Shown in pieces: positions 1-6,325 of a DNA stretch of 7,516 bases. Numbering within the stretch: the first letter of the stretch is position 1; every line of letters begins with the position of its first letter. The stretch is from NCBI GenBank assembly GCA_031411835.1, contig JANOBV010000305.1, positions 1-7,516 of the forward strand, in the 5' to 3' direction. Position numbers and translations under genes: made by a program. The notes under the pieces were generated by a model, which saw nothing but the letters and a program-made list of their open reading frames with translations, was not told where the DNA came from and searched no databases. Origin of the DNA: JADKIH01 sp031411835. GTDB lineage: Bacteria > Bacteroidota > Bacteroidia > AKYH767-A > 2013-40CM-41-45.

Positions 1-127
1 GCATCACTTTTGCAACATCTTCAGAATATTGTTCAGGAGAAAGTTCTTTGTATTTTTCTTTGAAAGCTCTTGGGTGAGTGCCTTTATATCGTACCCGTCG
101 TACATGCTTTGGTTGTTCATCTTCCAT
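1..127 (-). CDS. Partial N-terminus of an RsmH/MraW-like SAM-dependent methyltransferase (long-form type)
   Basis: The minus-strand frame opens with ATG at 127-125 and stays open to the window edge, giving 42 residues that begin MEDEQPKHVRRVRYKGTHPR and continue with a KEKYKELSPEQYSEDVAKVM stretch. From memory, this RRVRY-x-GTHP ... F-x-EKYKE ... P-E-x-Y segment matches the N-terminal extension of long RsmH/MraW-type methyltransferases. In those proteins it is followed by a TPAGMH-like segment and then the SAM-binding domain, which here would lie off the left edge. If so, the enzyme would be a cytosolic RNA methyltransferase related to the one that N4-methylates C1402 of 16S rRNA; it may be a paralogue rather than the dcw-cluster copy. 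No Shine-Dalgarno is visible, as expected in Bacteroidota. A second frame starting at 120 closes after about 40 codons and lacks family resemblance. The identification rests only on the N-terminus, so it is moderate. Confidence 0.65.
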   Translation of the reverse strand, partial: MEDEQPKHVRRVRYKGTHPRAFKEKYKELSPEQYSEDVAKVM

Positions 128-278
128 TGTGGTAAAGTTAGTAATTGTTTGAAATCAAATGTTAATTGTGTTTTTGATTATATGCTTTTAAATAGCACTG
201 AAGTATTCAGTAAAAGATCCAACATTTATGCGGTAACGATTATCATTTAAAATTTAGTCATTTGATTATTTATTAGTA

Positions 279-338
279 CCACCCCATAAAGGTGGCTTGC
301 AAGAGGGGAAAAAGTACGGGGTATATCCTTGCAGGGGA
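279..338. repeat. GC-rich repeat-like block: short hairpin plus imperfect direct repeat
   Basis: Within AT-rich DNA this block is conspicuously G/C-rich. A 5-bp inverted repeat, CCACC (279-283) and GGTGG (291-295), encloses a 7-nt loop. It is followed by an imperfect direct repeat, CTTGCAAGAGGGGA (296-309) and CTTGCAGGGGA (328-338). GCAAG (299-303) can also pair with CTTGC (328-332), making a larger stem. The GC-rich character runs on to about 350 (GGGCGTGAGCC). There is no coding frame through it. Such G-run/CTTGCA blocks resemble dispersed intergenic repeats I recall from some Bacteroidota genomes. It could also be a small structured RNA or a terminator region, and a single copy in one window cannot prove a repeat family. 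Confidence 0.4.
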
Positions 339-447
339 GGGCGTGAGCCTTCTTTTATTTTTTAAACAATGAAATTTATGATAAGTAATGATGAAGGTTT
401 AGGGAGCAATTTTAATTCAAATTCGCCCCCGGGGCCGCGTTTTGCCC

Positions 448-471
448 AAAAATTTCCTATTTATTCATAGG
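448..471 (-). terminator. Weak candidate terminator downstream of the DUF1028 gene
   Basis: Read on the minus strand, CCTAT (471-467), a 6-nt loop and ATAGG (460-456) form a short stem followed by AAATTTTT (455-448), about 60 nt after the DUF1028 stop codon. The stem is only 5 bp and AT-containing, so termination here would be inefficient. A competing pairing TTTGCC (441-446) with GGCAAA (470-475) uses part of the same sequence. The position at the end of the gene cluster fits a terminator, but the structure alone is weak. Confidence 0.3.
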
Positions 472-529
472 CAAACAGGAGACAAATTACATCTAAAAAA
501 TATAACCAACGTTGTAGCTCCTCCAACTT

Positions 530-1513
530 TTATTTCACCTCTAAAATTTCTTTTTCCATTTTGTCATCACAAATTAGCAACTCCGATTTTCTTAAACGCG
601 GAACAAGTAATGCCCAATTATGATCTGCTTTGAAAGCAAAATTAAATAGCGGTAATGCGTCATGAACATTTCCTTTATTGACCAATGAAACTGCATGCCA
701 AAATTTTAGTTCAACATCATTGGGAAGCATTTTCTCTGCAATGCCATATTCTTTTTCAGCTAAAACGGTATTGTTTTTTTCTAAAGCATCGTCACCGAAA
801 TTTGAATGTTCGTAGGCACGAAAAAGTGTGAGCATTCGTTTCAATTCTTTTATTGGCTCAGCATTATCTTCCACTCGCAGATCTATATAACGATCTTCCC
901 ATAAGAGTCCTGTTGCAACAGGTTTTACAACTAAAATCGCAGCACTCTGTTTTCCACGAATATCACCACCCGCTTCTTGCGCAGCTTCAAGTGTTGCCAT
1001 CATTCTTTCCGCTAATCCTCCTTTGGTTTCTTTAAAAGTTTTTGTCATAGCAGGAATTACTTTGTCATTCAACATCATATTTGCTTGGACAGAAAAATTT
1101 TTGTCGGCATGATTTCCTGCAACTGCAATACACCTTTTTCCGGTGTAAGATGCACTCCTTCCTTGCATGTCTAATACACCTAGTTGACGTACTTCTCGGC
1201 CTGAATCGGATTCTGTTAAAATTTTAACTACTTCATCAGGCGATTTTCCTTCTTTCAATAACTTCAATCCATCCGGACCGAACGATCTTTTAACGAGTGA
1301 TTGTGTTGCAACAACACCAACACCCGCTTCTCCCCATGATACAATTGAACCGACAGAAAATGCATGCGACTGAACAGCAACGCCCATTTCTCCTGTTATA
1401 GAATCACGCGCTACAATGGAAAATGTATTTGCAAATTCATCGCCATGAATTTTTTGAGCATTAATATTTTGTAAACATGTAAAAAGGAAAATGACCGATA
1501 ATATTTTTTTCAT
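530..1513 (-). CDS. Exported DUF1028 family protein (Ntn-hydrolase-like fold) with TPR-like C-terminus
   Basis: The 327-residue product starts with a Sec signal peptide (MKKILSVIFLFTCLQNINAQ, cleavage near residue 20). Residues 29-225 match the DUF1028 family: NTFSIVARD at 29-37, GEMGVAVQSHAFSVGS at 41-56, GEAGVGVVATQ at 61-71, the FGPDGLKLL segment near 78-86, a SYTGKRC segment at 122-128 and AAQEAGGDIRGKQSAA at 177-192. The family is assigned to the Ntn-hydrolase fold and its reaction is unknown. Thr30 of the TFSIVA motif is the position where an Ntn nucleophile would be expected, which is inference. Residues 232-300 look helical and TPR-like (YEHSNFGDDALEKN, AEKEYGIAEKMLPND, FWHAVSLVNKGNVHDALPLF), consistent with a protein-interaction tail. 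The start lies 17 bp after the stop of the secreted propeller gene, so co-transcription is likely. It probably acts in the periplasm or cell envelope. Confidence 0.93.
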   Translation of the reverse strand: MKKILSVIFLFTCLQNINAQKIHGDEFANTFSIVARDSITGEMGVAVQSHAFSVGSIVSWGEAGVGVVATQSLVKRSFGPDGLKLLKEGKSPDEVVKILTESDSGREVRQLGVLDMQGRSASYTGKRCIAVAGNHADKNFSVQANMMLNDKVIPAMTKTFKETKGGLAERMMATLEAAQEAGGDIRGKQSAAILVVKPVATGLLWEDRYIDLRVEDNAEPIKELKRMLTLFRAYEHSNFGDDALEKNNTVLAEKEYGIAEKMLPNDVELKFWHAVSLVNKGNVHDALPLFNFAFKADHNWALLVPRLRKSELLICDDKMEKEILEVK

Positions 1514-1530
1514 TCTTTATAGATGATGAA

Positions 1531-3189
1531 TTATTGTCTTATAATTTTTATCGATTCCTCTTTATTTGTTCCGAGTATTAGCGTATAAATTCCGGCAGAT
1601 AAAAAGGATAAATCAATTGTAGTTGTTTCATCAATTAATTTGTTGGTCATAATTTCTCTTCCTGTCACATCGAAAATGATGTAATTTTTACCTATAGAGT
1701 TACTCTTAATTTTTAAAACCAACTTATCATTTGTGGGATTCGGATAAGCAACAATATTATCTTGATTATTATTTTCACTTACAAAAGTTTGTGTAGGTGA
1801 TTGGTAAAATGCAGTGAAAGCAGTTGATGAAGCAGGAACCAATACTAAAGAAGCAGCGGTGGGATCTAAATCCATACTGCTTACAATGTTTCCTGTCGCT
1901 ACAAATGAATTATTGATTCCGGTGTGTAATGAATTGTATTGACCAAAGCCATCGAGTGAAAATCCTGATTGCGTGATTCCGGTTGAATTTAATTTTATAT
2001 AGAATGGTGAAAAAGTTGTTGGAGATGTAAATACATTTCCATTTCCGAAGTCAATTGTACCTGCAATGCTCCCACCTGCAATAATATCAACGCTGTCGAA
2101 GTCCAAACAATAATCACCAAAAACAACTTCACCTTCATATGCATTCACCCATAGCAGATTTAAATTTTGATCATACTTGGCAATGAAACCATCTTGATAA
2201 AAACCTGACGACGAACTTTTATTTACAGCTGCTCCGCTTGGATTAAAATCTACTGTACCACCGAATGTTCCTGCTACATAAATGTCTCCGGTTGATTTGT
2301 CAGTTAAAATAGACTGTGGATCTACTCTCGCTTGATTTGAAAAATCACCCAGTGTAATTGAGTTGATCCGAGCGCCGCTAATATCAAATTTATTAAGCGT
2401 CAGTTCGTAATATCCAACTGTTCCTAAACAGGTATTGCCGGCACCATCTGCATCTAAACTATTATTCAATACACAATATGAGTAAGTAGTGGAAATATTA
2501 TTGTTCCAAACATAATTTCCATTTGTATCATAGCAAATTAAATTTCCATTTCCACCAATACTGTTGTGGACTCCGCTACCCGGATCAACGTCTATTGTGC
2601 CGCCATTGGGATTAGCAGCAACTACAATGTTATCATTTGACAAAACAGTTATTGCTTGTGCTTGGATATCATTTGTTGTCGGATCTCCAATACTGAATGC
2701 CCATTTGTAATCTCCAGCTGAGTCATATTTGGCTACGAAGTAATCAGGATATGTAGCAAAATGGCTTCTCAATGTATCAACTCCTGAATCAGAAAGATCG
2801 AAATCGATCATTCCCATATAATTTCCTGCTACTATAATTTCATTTGCTGAATTAATTTTTAAACCGGCATATTCAAGCGATGCAAATTGTGAATTGTTTT
2901 CAAAGTAGTGAATCCAAATTAAATTTCCTGATGGACTTGTCTTTGAAAAATAATAATTATAGCTGAAATCTGTAAATGCAGTGTCCGCTGGATTTGATCC
3001 CGGATCCATATCAGCACTTCCTAATATCATTCCTAATTCAATTGTATTTCCGCTATGATCAACAATAGAATTATAAATGTGATTATAACTTTGACTAGCT
3101 CCAACCGGAATATACGCCCATTGACATGTTGGTTGAGCGAAAAGCGTAGCTGTGAAAAATAGAATGATTAAATGTAGCGTTGTTTTCAT
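1531..3189 (-). CDS. Secreted seven-repeat beta-propeller-like protein with type IX secretion sorting domain
   Basis: The 552-residue product has a signal peptide ending at about residue 19 (LFAQ). The body carries repeated units centred on a VAG-x-x-x-GTIDFDP-like motif at about residues 47-63, 119-136, 189-206, 254-272 (degenerate), 305-322, 370-388 and 429-446. Most are followed by an 'F-x-AKYD-x-x-G-x-x-x-W' strand pair (151-163, 335-347; variants at 80-92 and 218-228). Seven units of about 50-70 residues suggest a seven-bladed propeller related to SBBP-type repeats, with Asp-rich loops that could bind Ca2+. Residues 478-552 form a Por/type IX C-terminal sorting domain (VAYPNPTNDKL, YIIFDVTGREI, IDLSFLSAGIYTLIL, ending KIIRQ). 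The protein is therefore expected to cross the outer membrane via T9SS and be released or surface-anchored. Function beyond an extracellular binding or structural role is unknown. It follows the receptor gene by 44 bp, all of it occupied by a palindrome. Confidence 0.94.
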   Translation of the reverse strand: MKTTLHLIILFFTATLFAQPTCQWAYIPVGASQSYNHIYNSIVDHSGNTIELGMILGSADMDPGSNPADTAFTDFSYNYYFSKTSPSGNLIWIHYFENNSQFASLEYAGLKINSANEIIVAGNYMGMIDFDLSDSGVDTLRSHFATYPDYFVAKYDSAGDYKWAFSIGDPTTNDIQAQAITVLSNDNIVVAANPNGGTIDVDPGSGVHNSIGGNGNLICYDTNGNYVWNNNISTTYSYCVLNNSLDADGAGNTCLGTVGYYELTLNKFDISGARINSITLGDFSNQARVDPQSILTDKSTGDIYVAGTFGGTVDFNPSGAAVNKSSSSGFYQDGFIAKYDQNLNLLWVNAYEGEVVFGDYCLDFDSVDIIAGGSIAGTIDFGNGNVFTSPTTFSPFYIKLNSTGITQSGFSLDGFGQYNSLHTGINNSFVATGNIVSSMDLDPTAASLVLVPASSTAFTAFYQSPTQTFVSENNNQDNIVAYPNPTNDKLVLKIKSNSIGKNYIIFDVTGREIMTNKLIDETTTIDLSFLSAGIYTLILGTNKEESIKIIRQ

Positions 3190-3190
3190 G

Positions 3191-3229
3191 ACAAATTATT
3201 ATAGTTGAGAATCAAATATAATAATTTGT
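3191..3229 (-). promoter_or_regulatory. 39-nt near-perfect palindrome/hairpin abutting the start codon of the secreted propeller gene
   Basis: ACAAATTATTATA (3191-3203) is an exact inverted copy of TATAATAATTTGT (3217-3229). Inside, TTGA (3205-3208) pairs with TCAA (3212-3215) around a 3-nt loop, with one mismatch (3204/3216). The whole structure is therefore 13 bp, one mismatch, 4 bp and a triloop. On the minus-strand transcript it begins 4 nt after the receptor stop codon (3234) and ends one base before the AUG at 3189. There is no T-tract directly after it, so it is not a standard intrinsic terminator. It could be a translational attenuator, an mRNA end-stabilising hairpin after processing, or a dyad operator site. 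The symmetry is seen directly; its role is inference. Confidence 0.7.
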
Positions 3230-3233
3230 TCCA

Positions 3234-5399
3234 TTAAAACTTCCACGCAATTGATAAATTAATGACTCTTCCATCAATTGGTGCCCATAGTTTGTGAAAA
3301 ATGGGATTGTCAATGGATCCATCGTAGATTTTTTCATACTTACTCTGTTGAAAATCCAGCAAATTTTCCGAATTCAATACAAATGTCAATTTATCTACCT
3401 TAAATTGAATCATTGCTGCAAAGAGAAAATAATCTTTAACAGGCTCGTAATTTTGATTGACTTGACCTGCAATTAAAGAACTTTCAATTCCAAATCGCCA
3501 CTTTTCAACAGGCTCGTAAAAAAATGTTGTTGAGAAATTATGCTTCGGAGTAACATAAAGTGTAGGATGACTTTTGTCGTACAGTTTTATCACATCTGTG
3601 AAAACATAGCCCATATAAAGCTCAAATTTGCTATATGAAAGTCTGGCATAAGTTTGCAGGCCTTTTGTTTCAAGACTGTTATTGCCATTTATTGGAGCGA
3701 CAATATTTATAGTCGAGGAACTGTCGTAAATAGGTTTGGAAATATTAGTAAAGAAAAATGATTGATTCAATGTTAGATTCAGTTTTCCATATAAAAGTTT
3801 GTGAAAATTTACGTCAGCATTTAATCCTTGAGAAAGTTCAGGATTCAGATTTGTAGTAGATAAAATTTTATTCAGATCTGTTTCTTGATCAACATATGTA
3901 ATAAGGTTTGGAATCTTATAACCAAATCCACCATTTATTCTTCCTGTAAATAATTTATTGAATTTATACATAAGCGAAAGTCGTGGTAATGGAAAGAAAC
4001 CATATTCTGATTGATAATCACCCCTGAACCCGGATTCAAGTGTCCACTTTTCATTTGGTCTCCAAGTATTTTGAAGGAAAGCGCCAATGGTTTGAAAATT
4101 ATAGTTTGTTAATTCTGTTAAACTCTTTGTTAAATTATTAAAGACGTCTCCGTTAAAATTTATTCCGGCAACCCAATCTGATTTTTTATTCTTGTGCACA
4201 TATGAAATTTCTGAATAGTAAATCAATTGTGTTGCATCAAAAGTATAAAACTTAGTCCCTAAATTCTGTGCCAAATAACTGTTGCTAAATTTTACGGATA
4301 AATTATTTTTGTCGGAAAATTCATACGACCATTTTATATCACTGTTGTGTCTTTCAACTTTGTTTTTGATATGATACAATGTGTCTGTTGCATCCGATTT
4401 AAAATAATTCACATCGCCACCTTTGCGTGCATCGAATGTACCTGTGTAATTAAAAGTAAGCGTAGACTTTGTGTTGAAATAGAAAATAAATTTTGGATGA
4501 ATTATCGTATTGTTGACTTCTGGAACATCACTTAACCCATCTTTATTAATATCACTTTCTTTCTGAAATGTTTGTCCTGCAAATAGTGTAAACCCGAATT
4601 TTTTATAACGCTTTGCAAAATATGCATTCAAATTACTTTCATTTAATGAAGTTTGATTTAGAGTGATATTTAGCTCAGTTTTTTCTGAAGGCGTTTTACT
4701 TACAAGATTTATAATACCTCCGATTGCATCTCCACCGTATAAAGTTGAAACAGATCCTTTGATTATTTCAATTTGTTTTAAGTCAAGCGGTGGAATTTGC
4801 ATAATTCCAAAACTTCCCGATAACCCGCCAAACAAAGGCATACCATCTTTCAACAACTGTGTATATCGCCCGTTCAATCCCTGAATCCTTGCATATGTAT
4901 TTCCTGAACTTGCTGAAACTAGTTGCATTTGAATTCCAGCGATGTCGCCAAGTAAACTCATGATATTTCCGGGTTTCACACCATTTTCTTCATTCATATC
5001 ATCTGCACCTAATACTTCAATTCGAGTAGGCACATCTTCAATTCTTGAATTAGTTCTATCTGAAGAAATAATTACTTCGTTTAGCTCTTGATCGTTTGAT
5101 GTGAGTAGGATTGTTTCAAATTTATTTTCCTGTGGAATAGTTACAGAAATAATTTTACTCGCATACCCGACAAATTGAATTGTGAATTTGAAATCGCCAC
5201 TTTTTGAAATGGGCAGCTTTACTTTTCCATTTAAATCGGTTGTAGCACCATTGTTAGTTCCCGTTTCTAATACAGTTGCTCCAATCAAAGTTTCATTCGT
5301 TAGACTATCTCTAACAATTGCGTTGAAGTAATTCTGCCCTTTACTAATGAATTGAATACCCATTAAGAAAAAAAGAACGATATATTTTTTGGAAATCAT
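3234..5399 (-). CDS. TonB-dependent outer-membrane receptor with carboxypeptidase-regulatory-like N-terminal domain
   Basis: The 721-residue product imports a ligand across the outer membrane using TonB-ExbBD energy. A signal peptide covers residues 1-22 (cleavage near KGQ). Residues 23-105 form a CarboxypepD_reg-like beta-sandwich (IVRDSLTNETLIGATVLETG, then ATTDLNGKVKL and QFVGYA). A TonB-box-like stretch NEVIISSDR lies at 107-115. The plug spans about 120-236, with RIQGLNGRYTQLLKDGMPLF at 171-190 and the canonical IEIIKGSVSTLYGGDAIGGI at 210-229. The remainder is a 22-strand-type barrel rich in alternating aromatic strands, ending in the usual C-terminal aromatic (IAWKF). An apparent DxNxDG-x-x-D calcium-type loop sits at 283-291. 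The length is normal for siderophore, haem, cobalamin or metal receptors, and it lacks the extra length of SusC-type glycan receptors; no SusD partner is present. The substrate cannot be read directly. The His-rich and PepSY-like genes just upstream make a metal or metal chelate the best guess. Confidence 0.96.
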   Translation of the reverse strand: MISKKYIVLFFLMGIQFISKGQNYFNAIVRDSLTNETLIGATVLETGTNNGATTDLNGKVKLPISKSGDFKFTIQFVGYASKIISVTIPQENKFETILLTSNDQELNEVIISSDRTNSRIEDVPTRIEVLGADDMNEENGVKPGNIMSLLGDIAGIQMQLVSASSGNTYARIQGLNGRYTQLLKDGMPLFGGLSGSFGIMQIPPLDLKQIEIIKGSVSTLYGGDAIGGIINLVSKTPSEKTELNITLNQTSLNESNLNAYFAKRYKKFGFTLFAGQTFQKESDINKDGLSDVPEVNNTIIHPKFIFYFNTKSTLTFNYTGTFDARKGGDVNYFKSDATDTLYHIKNKVERHNSDIKWSYEFSDKNNLSVKFSNSYLAQNLGTKFYTFDATQLIYYSEISYVHKNKKSDWVAGINFNGDVFNNLTKSLTELTNYNFQTIGAFLQNTWRPNEKWTLESGFRGDYQSEYGFFPLPRLSLMYKFNKLFTGRINGGFGYKIPNLITYVDQETDLNKILSTTNLNPELSQGLNADVNFHKLLYGKLNLTLNQSFFFTNISKPIYDSSSTINIVAPINGNNSLETKGLQTYARLSYSKFELYMGYVFTDVIKLYDKSHPTLYVTPKHNFSTTFFYEPVEKWRFGIESSLIAGQVNQNYEPVKDYFLFAAMIQFKVDKLTFVLNSENLLDFQQSKYEKIYDGSIDNPIFHKLWAPIDGRVINLSIAWKF

Positions 5400-5411
5400 T
5401 TTTCTTTTATT

Positions 5412-5445
5412 AAAAAAGCAGAACGTTTTTAGGCGCTCTGCTTTT
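5412..5445 (-). terminator. Intrinsic terminator/attenuator between the PepSY-like gene and the TonB receptor
   Basis: AAAAGCAGA (5414-5422) is an exact inverted copy of TCTGCTTTT (5437-5445). The stem extends by two more pairs (CG at 5424-5425 with CG at 5434-5435) past one mismatch, around an 8-nt loop. On the minus strand the hairpin starts 8 nt after the PepSY-like stop codon and is followed by TTTTTT, a textbook intrinsic terminator. The receptor ATG (5399) lies only 12 nt beyond the T-tract, so no promoter fits in between. The receptor must be expressed by read-through or antitermination from upstream. The plus-strand version also ends in TTTTATTTTT and could terminate transcription in that direction. 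Confidence 0.85.
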
Positions 5446-5453
5446 ATTTTTAA

Positions 5454-5876
5454 TTATTCTTTTGTTGATAATCCTTCAGATGTATAAAACAATTCTGAAG
5501 ATTTTATTCCTTGTTTAATTTCCACTTCATATAACACTCCTCTTTTAGAAGTTTCGATTTTTGAAACGGCTTTAATGGTCGCCCCTTTGTGCGAGGCACT
5601 GAAAGCTGTTTTTATTTTTTCGGGAAGTTGGTCGTATGTAAATGGACTTTCTGTCTCCAACCATTCGCCTTTGTCGTCAAAATTAGCAGAGTATTCAGCA
5701 TTTTTCAATTTGAAATTTGCTTCATAGTTGTGAGCATTTTCTTTTTCCCACTTTACATTTGTAGCTTCCGGGAATTTTTTATTGAATTCGATTTTAATCT
5801 TCTCAAGTGGATTATTTTGAGCGAAACCAATTGTATAGGTACATAATACCAATACAACGAAAATTTGTATTTTCAT
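5454..5876 (-). CDS. Exported PepSY-like (BLIP-fold, DUF2874-type) periplasmic protein
   Basis: The 140-residue product has a signal peptide (MKIQIFVVLVLCTYTIGFAQ, cleavage near residue 20). The mature protein matches the PepSY-like family common in Bacteroidota. An F-x-KKFPEATNVKWEKE segment lies at 31-46, YEANFKLKNAEYSANFDDKG at 51-70 and WLETESPFTYDQLPEKIKTAF at 72-92. A second half-repeat carries YEVEIKQG at 116-123 followed by ELFYTSEG at 128-135. The fold resembles beta-lactamase-inhibitor-protein domains. Biochemical function is unknown; such proteins are thought to bind or modulate partners in the periplasm. The gene sits between a His-rich exported protein (53-bp gap) and the TonB receptor (54-bp gap filled by a terminator hairpin). 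This suggests an accessory role in the same uptake locus and a transcript that largely stops right after it. No Shine-Dalgarno is seen; the leader is AT-rich. Confidence 0.87.
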   Translation of the reverse strand: MKIQIFVVLVLCTYTIGFAQNNPLEKIKIEFNKKFPEATNVKWEKENAHNYEANFKLKNAEYSANFDDKGEWLETESPFTYDQLPEKIKTAFSASHKGATIKAVSKIETSKRGVLYEVEIKQGIKSSELFYTSEGLSTKE

Positions 5877-5929
5877 TTTTTGTATAATTTAATGTTGTGA
5901 ATAAAAATTACTGATAGAAATAATATTGC

Positions 5930-6325
5930 TCAAACAAATATAGGAGGTCGAAAAAATTTTGAAATATATTCAGATGGGAACAACACATGATTATTTATTA
6001 AGTGTTTTATTTCTAATGGATGAATGTGCTTGATAGAAAACAAAAGGCATGTAATGTATGAAATAGGAATTTGTGAATGATGCTGACTTTGAATTGGAGT
6101 GTGTGGCTTTTGATCGTCACCATTCTCATGCTTATCAAAAAGGCCATCAATATTGACCAAATGATCGGTAATAAAATCAAATGGCGTCATATCTTTATCT
6201 TCCGTCGATTTACAATGCCGGTACATTTCAGGAATTTCGTTAAGTATTGAGAAGTCGCCCATCGGAAGACAAAAAAGCCCGAAAGAATAATATAATAAAA
6301 GAAAAAACACGAGGGCTCTTTTCAA
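5930..6325 (-). CDS. Small His-rich exported protein of unknown function, TTG start
   Basis: I do not recognise a named family with certainty. The 131-residue product begins with a basic-hydrophobic signal sequence (MKRALVFFLLLYYSFGLF), supporting the TTG at 6325-6323 as the start. No in-frame ATG exists between the upstream stop and codon 22 (within LPMGDFS), and starting there would remove the signal. The mature region has ten histidines: 37, 55, 66, 75, 82, 83, 100, 102, 108 and 113. It also has an acidic stretch DKHENGDDQKPH and a C-terminal FFRPPIFV tail. Small exported proteins of this style, with an 'FRPP' end, occur beside TonB receptors and cation-efflux genes in Bacteroidota as far as I recall, suggesting metal handling. 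It is probably the first gene of the unit leading to the PepSY-like protein and receptor. Confidence 0.75.
   Translation of the reverse strand: MKRALVFFLLLYYSFGLFCLPMGDFSILNEIPEMYRHCKSTEDKDMTPFDFITDHLVNIDGLFDKHENGDDQKPHTPIQSQHHSQIPISYITCLLFSIKHIHPLEIKHLINNHVLFPSEYISKFFRPPIFV

Larger units (their letters stand above)
128..529. other. 402-bp intergenic region with a GC-rich repeat-like block and a GC spike
   Basis: This stretch separates the DUF1028 gene stop from the methyltransferase start, both on the minus strand. No open frame in it has a recognisable product on either strand. The part nearest the methyltransferase (128-277) is plain AT-rich sequence and presumably holds its promoter. I could not place a convincing Bacteroidota TTG / TAnnTTTG pair there. 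The middle holds a GC-rich block with a hairpin and direct repeats (279-338). The part nearest the DUF1028 stop holds a short GC spike (424-438) and a weak terminator-like hairpin (448-471). Confidence 0.7.

Noticed and set aside
29..250. Plus-strand open frame of 73 codons
   Set aside because: It overlaps the well-supported minus-strand methyltransferase start, has low-complexity Phe/Ser-rich content and no recognisable family.
279..350. GC-rich block as a group II intron or insertion-sequence end
   Set aside because: No GUGYG-type 5' end, domain V structure, terminal inverted repeats, target duplication or transposase/maturase frame is present.
442..633. Plus-strand open frame of 63 codons over the end of the DUF1028 gene
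   Set aside because: It is antisense to the conserved 3' end of a well-supported gene and has no family resemblance.
4663..4884. Plus-strand open frames inside the receptor gene (also 3294-3476, 4347-4535) and in the PepSY-like gene (5589-5846)
   Set aside because: They are antisense shadows of strongly supported minus-strand genes.
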